DNA of 64,000 bases. It comes from Prevotellaceae bacterium (GTDB lineage Bacteria > Bacteroidota > Bacteroidia > Bacteroidales > Paludibacteraceae). Made by a program: the position numbers and the translations under genes. The stretch covers positions 124,001-188,000 of the forward strand of contig JACJXJ010000002.1 of assembly GCA_020636695.1 (NCBI GenBank). The letters are read 5' to 3'. How positions within the stretch are numbered: position 1 is the first letter of the stretch; each line of letters begins with the position of its first letter. Below are positions 17,403-25,926 of the stretch, piece after piece. The notes under the pieces were generated by a model, which saw only the letters and a list, made by a program, of their open reading frames with translations, was not told the DNA's origin and did no database searches.

Positions 17403-18590
17403 ATGAATTTATTACAAGAGAAATTAGTGAAATATGATGTACCTCAACAAGCTAAAGCAGCAGGCGTATATCCATATTTTCGTGCAATTTCAAGCGAACA
17501 GGATTCCGAAGTTATCATTAATGGTAAAAAAGTGTTGATGTTTGGTTCAAATAGTTATTTAGGTTTAACCAATCACCCTAAAATTAAAGAAGCTGCGGTA
17601 GATGCTGTACGTAAATATGGTACAGGTTGTGCTGGTTCTCGTTTTTTGAATGGAACACTCGATATTCATGAAGAATTAGAACATCGTTTAGCTAAATTTG
17701 TAGGTAAAGATGAGGCCATCATTTTTTCTACAGGTTTTCAAGTGAATTTAGGTGTAGTGTCTTGTATAACAGGTAGAGAAGATTATCTTATTTTAGATGA
17801 ATGTGATCATGCTTCTATTATTGAAGGACGTCGTTTGTCATTTTCTAATATATTGAAATACAAACATAACGATATGGCATCGTTAGAAAAAGTATTGAAA
17901 ACATGTGCTCCAGATAAGGTAAAATTAATTATTACGGATGGCGTTTTTAGTATGGAAGGTGACGTTGCCCCATTAAAAGAAATGGTGGCTTTAGCTAAAA
18001 AATACAATGCCAGTGTGATGGTTGACGAAGCACATAGTCTAGGTGTATTTGGTAAACATGGTGAAGGTATTTGTCATGCATTAGGTGTTACTAAGGATGT
18101 TGATTTAATTATGGGGACGTTTAGTAAATCTTTTGCTTCATTAGGTGGATTTATTGCTTGTGACAGCATTACAGCTAATTATTTGCGTCATAATGCACGT
18201 TCATATATATTTAGTGCAAGTGCTACCCCTGCAGCTATTGGTGCTGCTAATGCTGCTTTAGATATTATGTTGAGTGAACCAGAACGTATTGAACATTTGT
18301 GGGATTTAACTCATTATGCATTAGAAGGTTTTCGTAATTTAGGTTGTGAAATAGGACCAACTACTACGCCTATTATTCCATTGTATATTCGCGATAACAA
18401 TAAAACGTTTGCTGTAACTCGCGCTTTGTTGGATGAAGGTATTTTTGTTAATCCAGTAGTTTCTCCAGCGGTTGCTCCTCATGATACATTGATTCGCTTT
18501 TCGTTGATGGCTTCTCATACAAAAGAACAACTGGATGTAGCTTTTGAAAAAATAGAGAAATGTTTCCGTCAATTTGAAATTTTGAAATAA
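17403..18590 (+). CDS. spt: Serine palmitoyltransferase (alpha-oxoamine synthase family)
   Basis: A 395-residue PLP enzyme of the alpha-oxoamine synthase family. SNSYLGLTNHP, AGSRFLNGTLDIHEELE, VDEAHSLGVFG and GTFSKSFASLGG (PLP lysine about residue 243) are clear. Length and the tight match to the form found in sphingolipid-making Bacteroidetes favour condensation of serine with palmitoyl-CoA to 3-ketosphinganine rather than 8-amino-7-oxononanoate or 2-amino-3-ketobutyrate synthesis; no biotin or threonine catabolism genes are nearby. Enzyme is soluble and cytoplasmic. It is followed 30 bp later by panB, perhaps in one transcript. Confidence 0.85.
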   Translation: MNLLQEKLVKYDVPQQAKAAGVYPYFRAISSEQDSEVIINGKKVLMFGSNSYLGLTNHPKIKEAAVDAVRKYGTGCAGSRFLNGTLDIHEELEHRLAKFVGKDEAIIFSTGFQVNLGVVSCITGREDYLILDECDHASIIEGRRLSFSNILKYKHNDMASLEKVLKTCAPDKVKLIITDGVFSMEGDVAPLKEMVALAKKYNASVMVDEAHSLGVFGKHGEGICHALGVTKDVDLIMGTFSKSFASLGGFIACDSITANYLRHNARSYIFSASATPAAIGAANAALDIMLSEPERIEHLWDLTHYALEGFRNLGCEIGPTTTPIIPLYIRDNNKTFAVTRALLDEGIFVNPVVSPAVAPHDTLIRFSLMASHTKEQLDVAFEKIEKCFRQFEILK

Positions 18591-18620
18591 TTTTTTTGTT
18601 TAACCAAACAAGTAAAAAAA

Positions 18621-19442
18621 ATGTCAGTACATAATCCTGAAGATAGTCGTAAAGTAACCACGCATCGTCTCGTTGAAATGAAACGACGAGGTGAAAAAAT
18701 AAGTATGCTTACGTCGTATGACTATACAATGGCAGGCATTGTTGACCAAGCTGGCGTAGATGTGATTTTGGTTGGAGATTCTGCGTCGAACGTCATGGCT
18801 GGTAATATAACCACATTACCTATTACGCTTGATCAAATGATTTATCATGGTAAATCAGTAGTGCGTGCCGTAAAACGTGCATTAGTAGTAGTTGATATGC
18901 CTTTTGGAACTTACCAAAGTGGCGATATCGAAGCTGTTCAGAATGCTATCAAAATAATGAAAATAACGCATGCTGATGCGTTAAAGTTGGAAGGCGGCGT
19001 GGAAATTATTGATGCGGTTAAAAAGATTTTAGCGGCTGGTATTCCCATCATGGGACATCTTGGTTTGATGCCACAGTCTATCAATAAGTACGGGACTTAT
19101 AATGTACGTGCTAAAGATGAAGATGAAGCTGAAAAAATTATCGAAGATGCTAAATTATTAGAAAGAACAGGATGTTTTGCGCTTGTTTTAGAAAAAATAC
19201 CCGCCAAATTAGCAGAGCGTGTAGCTCAAGAAGTGAGTATTCCTGTGATTGGCATTGGCGCTGGTGGAAATGTTGATGGACAAGTGCTTGTGTTGCACGA
19301 TATGTTAGGCATGACACAAGGTTTTTCACCTCGTTTCTTGCGTCGTTATGCTGATTTGAATGCAGTGATGACAGAAGCTGTTCAACATTATGTGAGTGAT
19401 GTGAAATCGGCTGATTTTCCCAATTCTGAAGAACAATATTAA
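18621..19442 (+). CDS. panB: 3-methyl-2-oxobutanoate hydroxymethyltransferase
   Basis: A 273-residue TIM-barrel enzyme making ketopantoate for pantothenate and Co[31 protein letters not shown] and the LKLEGG and [14 protein letters not shown] blocks are standard for PanB; residues DVILVGDS bind the metal. Full length. It uses 3-methyl-2-oxobutanoate, the same oxoacid that a VOR enzyme would consume. A strong terminator hairpin follows. Confidence 0.95.
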   Translation: MSVHNPEDSRKVTTHRLVEMKRRGEKISMLTSYDYTMAGIVDQAGVDVILVGDSASNVMAGNITTLPITLDQMIYHGKSVVRAVKRALVVVDMPFGTYQSGDIEAVQNAIKIMKITHADALKLEGGVEIIDAVKKILAAGIPIMGHLGLMPQSINKYGTYNVRAKDEDEAEKIIEDAKLLERTGCFALVLEKIPAKLAERVAQEVSIPVIGIGAGGNVDGQVLVLHDMLGMTQGFSPRFLRRYADLNAVMTEAVQHYVSDVKSADFPNSEEQY

Positions 19443-19467
19443 CTTCCGTGGAGGTTTTATCTATCTA

Positions 19468-19503
19468 AAAAAGACGAAAACAATTATTTGTTTTCGTCTT
19501 TTT
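19468..19503. terminator. Bidirectional terminator between panB and gpx
   Basis: Perfect 16-bp arms (19468-19483, 19488-19503) around a TTAT loop, with A-run before and T-run after. Serves convergent panB (+) and gpx (-). Confidence 0.85.
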
Positions 19504-19516
19504 ATTTAGAATCTTG

Positions 19517-19990
19517 TTATAAGATACTTGCTATTTTGTCTTCGATAGATTCAGGAGTCGCTGTTGGAGCGAAACGTTCTACGACTTCACCAGTTTTGTC
19601 CACCAAAAATTTGGTAAAATTCCATTTAATGCGTTTACTTAAAAAACCGCCCTTCTGCCCTTTCAAATAGGTATATAAGGGTGATTCATTTTTACCATTC
19701 ACGTCTATTTTAGAGAATAAACGGAAGGTCGTTTTATAATTAATTTCGCAGAATTGGTGTATTTCATCTTCTGTACCTGGTGCCTGATTGCCAAATTGGT
19801 TGCAAGGAAAATCTAAAATTTCAAATCCTTTTGCTTGATATTTGTCATACAAAGCCTGTAAGCCTTTATATTGAGGCGTAAAACCACAACCTGTAGCTGT
19901 ATTGACGATTAACAGCGTTTTGCCTTTATACTCTGAAAGATTGACTGTATTTCCTTTGGCATCTTTTACTTGAAAATCATAAATATTCAT
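19517..19990 (-). CDS. Glutathione peroxidase family thiol peroxidase
   Basis: A 157-residue thioredoxin-fold peroxidase. NTATGCGFTPQY holds the peroxidatic cysteine (Cys, not selenocysteine), FPCNQFGNQ the second conserved block with the possible resolving Cys and Gln, and IKWNFTKFLVD the catalytic Trp/Asn. Enzymes of this type in bacteria usually draw electrons from thioredoxin rather than glutathione. No signal peptide is evident. It suggests some defence against peroxides despite the anaerobic enzyme set. Confidence 0.93.
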   Translation of the reverse strand: MNIYDFQVKDAKGNTVNLSEYKGKTLLIVNTATGCGFTPQYKGLQALYDKYQAKGFEILDFPCNQFGNQAPGTEDEIHQFCEINYKTTFRLFSKIDVNGKNESPLYTYLKGQKGGFLSKRIKWNFTKFLVDKTGEVVERFAPTATPESIEDKIASIL

Positions 19991-20021
19991 AATGTCTTAT
20001 TTTTAAAGTGAATAATTAGAT

Positions 20022-20471
20022 CTAATCGTTCAAAAAATGTGCCACCACTTCCCATGATTCGATAGGACCTTGATAGATTATAAATGTTTCATTTATAGTA
20101 ACATTTATTTCGTTTTTCCATGTATTATAGAGTTCAGGAGAACGAGTTTGTAATTTATGCATCAACCATTGAAATTCGTAATCCAATTGCTCTGAAGATA
20201 CAGGAATTCGCGTTATTGCTGATTGGTTTCGGTGTATTTTGGTGGTATCAAACTTATACCCACGCAATGCAGCTTCGGTGGCAATGGTGTGTAGATAAAA
20301 TCCAATATAGTCTATGGGTGAATCAGTTTGCGTAAAACGTTGTAATTGTGGATGATGTTTATACCCGCGTGTTTTGCCTAATAGTACATTTTGAGCTAAT
20401 AGGGCTTCTCTCCAAACAGCTAAAAGGCCTTTGGTATCCAGATATTTTGGATGTAAACTCCACAATCTCAT
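20022..20471 (-). CDS. Pyrimidine dimer DNA glycosylase family protein (T4 endonuclease V-like)
   Basis: A 149-residue protein starting MRLWSLHPKYLDTKGLLAVW, with REALLAQNVLLG following; this opening is diagnostic of the Pyr_excise family related to T4 endonuclease V. Phage enzymes cut UV-induced pyrimidine dimers and nick the backbone; bacterial members are mostly uncharacterised. It lies 10 bp after the aldolase-like gene and may be cotranscribed. Being standalone, with no phage genes near, it appears chromosomal. Confidence 0.75.
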   Translation of the reverse strand: MRLWSLHPKYLDTKGLLAVWREALLAQNVLLGKTRGYKHHPQLQRFTQTDSPIDYIGFYLHTIATEAALRGYKFDTTKIHRNQSAITRIPVSSEQLDYEFQWLMHKLQTRSPELYNTWKNEINVTINETFIIYQGPIESWEVVAHFLND

Positions 20472-20481
20472 ACTTTTTATG

Positions 20482-21519
20482 TTATAAATTACGAATGGTT
20501 TTGATGAGTGCTTCTACATCTTCTTGTCTTGTCGCCCAACTTGTACAAAATCTTACAGCAGTGTGTGTGGCATCAGTTTTACACCAAAAATCGGATACAA
20601 AATGTTCTGATAATTTTTCTAAATCGGCATTTTTTAATATTGGAAATTGCTGATTTGTAGGTGAATCATACAGAAATAAGCTCCCTTTGGCGGCAAATGC
20701 GTCATGTATCATTTGCGCCATTTTGTCAGCGTGTTTTGCAATGTCGAAATATAAGCCATTTTCGAGTAATGTTAGAAATTGCAGACCTAACAGCCAACCT
20801 TTAGCCAACATACCACCCTTTTGTTTAATGAGATAGCGAAAATCCTTTTTCAATTTTTCAGCTGTAATAACTACCGCTTCACCAAATAAAGCACCTACTT
20901 TGGTACCCCCGATGTAAAATACATCGCAATGATGCGCTAAAAATTCTAACGATACATCGTTTTTGGTTGCTGCCAATCCATAACCTAAGCGTGCACCATC
21001 GACAAAAAGCGGTAATTCACATTTTTGGCAAGTTGCGTAGATCGCTTCTAATTCGCTACGGCTATAAATAGTGCCATTTTCTGTAGGAAATGATATATAA
21101 ACCATGCCTGGCTGTACCATGTGTTCATGATTTTCATCGTTCCAATGCGATGAGTAGGCTTGTTCAATTTGTTGAGCTGTAATTTTACCATTATCACTGG
21201 GTAATGACAATACTTTATGTCCATTAGCTTCGATGGCACCTGTTTCATGAACATTAATATGTCCTGTTTCAGCACATAAAACACCTTGATGAGGTCGCAA
21301 TATCGACGCAATAACAGTTGTGTTAGTTTGTGTACCTCCGACAAGAAAATGGACATCGGCTGTGGGCATACCACACAATTGGCGAATGAGTGTTCGCGCT
21401 TGCTCACAATAATCATCGGTACCATATCCAGGTTGTTGTAACGTGTTGGTTTCGCTCAATTTTTGTAAAATAGCAGGATGAGCCCCTTCTATATAATCCG
21501 AATTAAAACGTATTTTCAT
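20482..21519 (-). CDS. Low-specificity L-threonine aldolase / beta-eliminating lyase family
   Basis: A 345-residue PLP fold-type I enzyme. FNSDYIEGAHPAIL opens the protein, VDGARLGYGLAA holds the PLP-binding Asp and the substrate-binding Arg, and FYIGGTKVGALFGEAVV holds the PLP lysine. It probably splits threonine or allo-threonine into glycine and acetaldehyde. The frame continues upstream to 21588, but the promoter-like TATATTTG at 21574-21567 lies inside that extension, so MKIRFNSD at 21519 is the start. Confidence 0.88.
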   Translation of the reverse strand: MKIRFNSDYIEGAHPAILQKLSETNTLQQPGYGTDDYCEQARTLIRQLCGMPTADVHFLVGGTQTNTTVIASILRPHQGVLCAETGHINVHETGAIEANGHKVLSLPSDNGKITAQQIEQAYSSHWNDENHEHMVQPGMVYISFPTENGTIYSRSELEAIYATCQKCELPLFVDGARLGYGLAATKNDVSLEFLAHHCDVFYIGGTKVGALFGEAVVITAEKLKKDFRYLIKQKGGMLAKGWLLGLQFLTLLENGLYFDIAKHADKMAQMIHDAFAAKGSLFLYDSPTNQQFPILKNADLEKLSEHFVSDFWCKTDATHTAVRFCTSWATRQEDVEALIKTIRNL

Positions 21520-21566
21520 TATATTAAGTTTTGATTGTTGAATCTGTTGTAGGAATTTATCCTCTG

Positions 21567-21574
21567 CAAATATA
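21567..21574 (-). promoter_or_regulatory. -7 promoter element of the threonine aldolase-like gene
   Basis: TATATTTG on the minus strand, a perfect TAnnTTTG, 48 nt before the ATG at 21519. Confidence 0.55.
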
Positions 21575-21654
21575 CATAATTCGTACATGCAAAATTTAAA
21601 ATAGTTTTAGAAAATTTATCGGTATAATGTATTTTGTGAATCATAAGCAAAAAC

Positions 21655-21681
21655 CCCATCAATAAACTGTTTATCGATGGG
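21655..21681 (-). terminator. Terminator after the ArsP-like permease gene
   Basis: Arms 21655-21667 and 21669-21681 pair over 13 positions (one G-U), giving a tight hairpin with the loop formed by opening the central pairs. In the minus-strand transcript GGTTTTTG follows the stem. Confidence 0.65.
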
Positions 21682-21709
21682 ATTTTACGAAATTTATAGG
21701 CTATAATAG

Positions 21710-22678
21710 TTACAAAATCCAGTTAAATAACCAACCACTTAGAATAAAAAAGAGTGTTAAAGTTCCAAAGAAAATACCGATTAGTTTCCAAGTCATCACT
21801 TTTTTGAGCATGGTAGCTTCTGGTAATGACAAACCTACAACGCCCATCATAAAGGCAATAGCTGTGCCTAACGAAACCCCTTTTGCTACAAAAACTTCGA
21901 TGATAGGAACAACTCCAGCAGCATTAGCATACATAGGAACGGCTAGAACTACTGCAATTGGAACTGTCCACCACTGACTAGAAGAGAGATACGTTTCAAA
22001 AAAGCCTTCGGGCACATAACCATGCATCAGTCCACCGATAGCAATCCCAATGAGCACATATACTAATACTCCACGAATAATACCCCATGCATCTTTAATA
22101 ATAGCAGGTAATCGTTTCATAAACGGTACTTTATGACTTTCCCACTCCGCTGTTTCAATCATACTTTCTTGTTGAATTTGGAGTACCCAAGGACTTAAGT
22201 AACGTGCTAAATTCATTTTACCTAATACAAAACCTCCGATTACACCTAATAAAATACCGCTTAAAACGTAAATTAAGGTGGTTTTAATACCAAATGTACC
22301 TAGAAACATAGCTACAGCCACTTCGTTCACTAGAGGCGATGTGATAAGGTAAGCAAAGGTTACGCCTAATGGAATTCCACCCTTTACAAAGCCAATAAAC
22401 AAAGGAATGCTACTACATGAACAGAATGGTGTGATAGCTCCAAATATAGAAGCTAATAGGTATTGTAATCCAAATAATTGATGGGTTGCTAAATAGTTTC
22501 GTAAACGATCAATGGGGAAATAGGCATTAATAATACCCATAATAACACTAATCAAAAATAGTAATAAGAATATCTTGATTGTGTCGTAAAAAAAGAAATT
22601 TAAAGCTGCCCCCAAATGTGTACTGGCCGTCAGACCGAAAATGTCATACACAAGCCAGTCAGCAAAAGATTGTATCAT
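21710..22678 (-). CDS. ArsP/DUF318 family permease
   Basis: A 322-residue membrane protein with about eight to ten hydrophobic helices. The CxC block is TPFCSCSSIPLF, conserved in PF03773 permeases; the paired SPLVNEVAVAMFLG motif is also family-specific. Members include ArsP, which exports trivalent organoarsenicals. The frame opens at a TTG (22723), but MIQSFADW at 22678 is the first ATG. Its promoter holds an inverted repeat of the same type as that of the arsR operon 5.7 kb away, which supports a role in arsenic efflux regulated by the same repressor. Confidence 0.85.
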   Translation of the reverse strand: MIQSFADWLVYDIFGLTASTHLGAALNFFFYDTIKIFLLLFLISVIMGIINAYFPIDRLRNYLATHQLFGLQYLLASIFGAITPFCSCSSIPLFIGFVKGGIPLGVTFAYLITSPLVNEVAVAMFLGTFGIKTTLIYVLSGILLGVIGGFVLGKMNLARYLSPWVLQIQQESMIETAEWESHKVPFMKRLPAIIKDAWGIIRGVLVYVLIGIAIGGLMHGYVPEGFFETYLSSSQWWTVPIAVVLAVPMYANAAGVVPIIEVFVAKGVSLGTAIAFMMGVVGLSLPEATMLKKVMTWKLIGIFFGTLTLFFILSGWLFNWIL

Positions 22679-22739
22679 ACGTATAGTCTCTCTTAGCGCA
22701 ACATAGGAAGAGACAAATCCCAATTAATTAGTAGATAAA

Positions 22740-22771
22740 AAATATTGTTCGCAAAATTACGAACAATATTT
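22740..22771 (-). promoter_or_regulatory. ArsR-type operator embedded in the arsP promoter
   Basis: Perfect 12-bp arms (22740-22751, 22760-22771; inner halves TTGTTCG and CGAACAA) flank an 8-bp spacer. On the minus strand the spacer is TAATTTTG, a perfect -7 element, and TTTG at 22783-22780 lies 20 nt upstream of it. Binding here would block RNA polymerase directly. Confidence 0.8.
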
Positions 22772-22795
22772 AAGACAACCAAATAAATTGAGCTA

Positions 22796-22819
22796 TTTAT
22801 TCGTAGAATTACGAATAAA
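22796..22819. promoter_or_regulatory. Second, upstream ArsR-type operator
   Basis: Arms TTTATTCG (22796-22803) and CGAATAAA (22812-22819), again with an 8-bp spacer, share the TTCG/CGAA core. The centre is 52 bp from that of the first dyad, about five helical turns, so two repressor dimers would sit on the same face of DNA. The spacer here is not a -7 element. Confidence 0.6.
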
Positions 22820-22862
22820 ATATGAACTAGGTTTGAAGTTGATAATGAGATATGAAATCCTA

Positions 22863-23252
22863 TTAAAGATTAATTTCTGTTTTCCCACTTACATAATCAA
22901 TATGACATTGGTCAGCTTTGATAACGAATGGTTCGTTTATGACCAATGAATCAGCAATAAAACCCTGAAAAATAAAGTTTTCAACGCTATTTTGAATAGT
23001 TTGCTGGTAACTGTCGGTTAAAACGACATACACGTTACTATCCAATCCAATTTCTTGATTATGGCGAATGGTATCGCCTGTAGATGTGCGTATTGTGTAG
23101 AAATTATCCAATTGCGCGCCATTAATTGTAATAGTAACAAATCGATATTCTTCAGTACAAGCTATTTCCTGCGTATTTTTACACGAGCTGATGAGTAATA
23201 CCATCAACCCTGATATGATTACTAATTTTGCCGTTTTCATACTTTTTTTCAT
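22863..23252 (-). CDS. Hypothetical lipoprotein next to CotH
   Basis: A 129-residue protein with a lipoprotein signal peptide (basic MKKSMKTAK, hydrophobic core, lipobox LISSCK). The rest is a beta-rich domain (YRFVTITINGAQ, NVYVVLTDSYQQ) of unknown function. It starts 11 bp downstream of the CotH gene and is surely cotranscribed. An in-frame ATG four codons later (23240) is an alternative start. I do not recognise a family. Confidence 0.7.
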   Translation of the reverse strand: MKKSMKTAKLVIISGLMVLLISSCKNTQEIACTEEYRFVTITINGAQLDNFYTIRTSTGDTIRHNQEIGLDSNVYVVLTDSYQQTIQNSVENFIFQGFIADSLVINEPFVIKADQCHIDYVSGKTEINL

Positions 23253-23263
23253 ATTTTTTGTTA

Positions 23264-25324
23264 TTACTCTATTTTGATCAATTTATGTGTTATTCTAGTT
23301 GAATGATTTTCAAAGCCTAGGTTAATCAAATAAACGCCCTTTTCGTAGTGACTAAAATCAATATCAGTTACATTCAAATTTAGCTGGTCGCTTTCTGTCA
23401 AAATGCGTCCTGATAAATCGGTTACAAAATAGTCGGATATAATATAAGTCTCACTTGTTATTTGTAATCGGTTTTGTACAGGATTCGGATAGAGACTAAT
23501 AGTATTTTCGTCCAATGTAATGGTTTTGTTTGATAGTGCGACAGAACTCGCTCGCCAGTTTGAGGGTAAACTATTATCAGAATCAATATCTATAAGCTCT
23601 AAATACGGGCCTTTGCCATCGGCATTAGTTGGCCATGGATTCTCATCTTTGTAAGTTACAGCATCTATGGTGTTGCCATACGCATTACTCAGCACAATGG
23701 CATAACTTTTATTTGATAGGTTGCGTGTAAACTGTCCGAATGCTTTGAGGCCATAAAAATTGCGAAATACAGAGGTATCACTCGTTAGGTAAATGGCTTC
23801 ATGCGCTTGTATTGTTGCATTGACTGGAAATTGATATGAAATTCCTAATTCTTTTATATAAAACCCAGTGGCATTTACCGTTTGATTCGAATGATTTGTA
23901 ATTTCGATAAATTCTAAGCTATTACTACTCGTCTCTCCTTCTTTGAGTGGATTATAATGAATTTTACTAATGACTAAATTAGGCAATGACACTTGATTGC
24001 ATTCAGCATAACTGCCAATATTGGCTGTTATCCATGTGATGCGTTCTGTTAACCACGTTTTCATGGCGGCTATATTGCTGGTTTGGTCTCCAACAGTTCC
24101 CCAGCGTGCTTGTTCGCGTGCTTGAGATTCCGATAATAGCGTTACATATTGGTCGATTTTACTATTTATAACATCACCATTAAGTGGTTGATTGATTTGT
24201 GTTAATTCATGCCATCTTTTGGATAAGTAGCATTTGAATGTTGGATCATTGAACAAACGTTTCCAAAATTTAGAACCAATATTTTCGCCATCATCAAATT
24301 GCCAAATATATGTCCAACTTCTATCATATCCCCACTGAAATAGATCGTTTCCATATGTTAAGTTATAGTCCCATATTGGACCAGCTCGTAACTTTCCATT
24401 TCTATCTTTGTGGAAATAAGTGCTTAATTTATAAGCATCGGCATTGGAACTTAATTCAGCTATAATGATGAAATCAATAAAACTTGGAACATCAATAATG
24501 GAAGGATAACCATCAATAATCGAGCTATTAATCGGACTTTTTAATCCATCTAAACTAAAAAATACAGATTGTATATAGCTTCCTTGTGCATTTGTAATAA
24601 CTTCTGGTTTGGGATTATCATATAAATAATCGGTGTAGCCATTATAACTCTCCATACTCCATGCTACAGCGTCGCCACCAGTTGTTTTATCTGCTTTTAC
24701 AATATAACCTCCAGTCACGTTCGGAAAATCATTATCCGTATCAGTCATTTTTTGAATATTCACACGCTTATCGTCAATTTTGATTTTTTCCATCAAAATA
24801 TACACACCTTTATAATCGTCGTTCACCACCACTTCAACAAATACGCCTCTGGGAGAATAATTACCCATATTTCGACTTAAATCATACGATAAAAAATCGC
24901 GAATCATCGAAGGATCAAACGCTAGTGAATTTAGTATCCAATCATTCTCAGATGGCATACCTAACAAACTGACGTTATTATTTGTCGTGTTATCAGTCAA
25001 TTTTGTGCTGAATCCATAAGGTTTTTTCGGCAAATCTTGCGATGAACTGCCTCGTAATTCAATACCTATTTTGCCATTATAATTGAGATAGGCCGCATTT
25101 GTTACATCTGTGAGGTAATTTCTTTCACCTTGTGGACGATTTATTATTTTCATGGTCGCAGGAACTTTTGGGTCATCCACAATGTCGTATGGAGATCCAC
25201 TTTGTGGGTCTGTATCGGTCGTAATAATAACAATAGGCAAATTACTATTAGTCAGTATGTTTTGTTCGGCACATACAAAAGGTGAACAGGCGAATACAAG
25301 TAAAAATAAAGTAATTTTTTTCAT
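23264..25324 (-). CDS. Secreted CotH kinase family protein with lamin-tail domain and T9SS sorting tail
   Basis: A 686-residue secreted protein. Signal peptide at 1-19 (LVFACSPFVCA); CotH domain about 30-430 with GIELRGSSSQ, LNSLAFDPSMIRDFLSYDLSR and the metal-binding GPIWDYNLTYGN (about residue 316); lamin-tail domain about 450-595 (EFIEITNHSNQTV, GYGNTID-like turn, DENPWP); C-terminal sorting domain from about 605 (LYPNPVQNRL, YEKGVYLINL, HKLIKIE). CotH proteins in spores are protein kinases; bacterial secreted forms are poorly known. The type A tail implies export by the type IX system to the cell surface. Confidence 0.9.
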   Translation of the reverse strand: MKKITLFLLVFACSPFVCAEQNILTNSNLPIVIITTDTDPQSGSPYDIVDDPKVPATMKIINRPQGERNYLTDVTNAAYLNYNGKIGIELRGSSSQDLPKKPYGFSTKLTDNTTNNNVSLLGMPSENDWILNSLAFDPSMIRDFLSYDLSRNMGNYSPRGVFVEVVVNDDYKGVYILMEKIKIDDKRVNIQKMTDTDNDFPNVTGGYIVKADKTTGGDAVAWSMESYNGYTDYLYDNPKPEVITNAQGSYIQSVFFSLDGLKSPINSSIIDGYPSIIDVPSFIDFIIIAELSSNADAYKLSTYFHKDRNGKLRAGPIWDYNLTYGNDLFQWGYDRSWTYIWQFDDGENIGSKFWKRLFNDPTFKCYLSKRWHELTQINQPLNGDVINSKIDQYVTLLSESQAREQARWGTVGDQTSNIAAMKTWLTERITWITANIGSYAECNQVSLPNLVISKIHYNPLKEGETSSNSLEFIEITNHSNQTVNATGFYIKELGISYQFPVNATIQAHEAIYLTSDTSVFRNFYGLKAFGQFTRNLSNKSYAIVLSNAYGNTIDAVTYKDENPWPTNADGKGPYLELIDIDSDNSLPSNWRASSVALSNKTITLDENTISLYPNPVQNRLQITSETYIISDYFVTDLSGRILTESDQLNLNVTDIDFSHYEKGVYLINLGFENHSTRITHKLIKIE

Positions 25325-25339
25325 CGAAGAGACTTATTT

Positions 25340-25843
25340 TCAAGGTTTTAATTTAGCGTAAATATATTCATCTAAAAATGCACCCTGTTTGTATAGCGCA
25401 TTTTTCAAGCGAGCTTCTAGTGTAAAACCAGCTTTCTCCAATACCCGTTGAGAACCTTTATTGGTAGAAAATGGACGAGCATAAATTCTTACAATGTCAA
25501 ATGTACGAAATCCATACGCTACAATTTCTTGAACCGCTTGTGGCATAATGCCTTGATGCCAATAATCTTCGGAGAGCCAATACCCTATTTCTGCACTTTT
25601 TTGGTGAATATCTGTTTGTGGAAAAATACCTATAGAACCAACTGCCTCACCATCTATTTCGATAGCAAACACCTTTTGTGGGTGGTCATTCGCTACCATT
25701 TTGATATACGTTTCAGCAGCTTGTTTATCGTATGGATAAGGAAATTGGTTGGTTAACCATTTTGCAATATTAGGATTGTTGGCATGTTTAGCCAAACTGT
25801 CAATGTCAGACAATTGCCATGCGCGTAATTTAAATGGTGTCAT
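25340..25843 (-). CDS. GNAT N-acetyltransferase, RimJ/RimL type
   Basis: A 167-residue acetyl-CoA-dependent transferase. It starts MTPFKLRAWQLSDIDSLAKH, has the acetyl-CoA loop around AEIGYWLSEDYWHQGIMPQA, and NKGSQRVLEKAGFTLEARLK near the end, all typical of the RimL-like group. Substrate unknown. The frame is open to 25879, but a -7 box at 25873-25866 lies inside that extension, fixing the start at 25843. It sits between CotH and arsG but has its own promoter. Confidence 0.88.
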   Translation of the reverse strand: MTPFKLRAWQLSDIDSLAKHANNPNIAKWLTNQFPYPYDKQAAETYIKMVANDHPQKVFAIEIDGEAVGSIGIFPQTDIHQKSAEIGYWLSEDYWHQGIMPQAVQEIVAYGFRTFDIVRIYARPFSTNKGSQRVLEKAGFTLEARLKNALYKQGAFLDEYIYAKLKP

Positions 25844-25865
25844 AGTGTTAGTTCTTAAAAACTCA

Positions 25866-25873
25866 CAAATATA
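25866..25873 (-). promoter_or_regulatory. -7 promoter element of the GNAT gene
   Basis: TATATTTG on the minus strand, perfect TAnnTTTG, 23 nt before the ATG at 25843; a TTTG lies 23 nt further upstream (25900-25897). Confidence 0.6.
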
Positions 25874-25926
25874 CAACATTTATAAAAATACGCACACAAA
25901 CAACCCTATAAATTTAGAAATGAGGT

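Noticed and set aside
20022..20471. Prophage remnant suggested by the T4 endonuclease V-like protein
   Set aside because: No phage structural, integrase or att-like sequence nearby; the family is widespread on bacterial chromosomes.
21048..21425. 125-codon alternative minus-strand frame inside the threonine aldolase-like gene
   Set aside because: Shifted frame of a gene with intact PLP motifs; its protein shows no motif.
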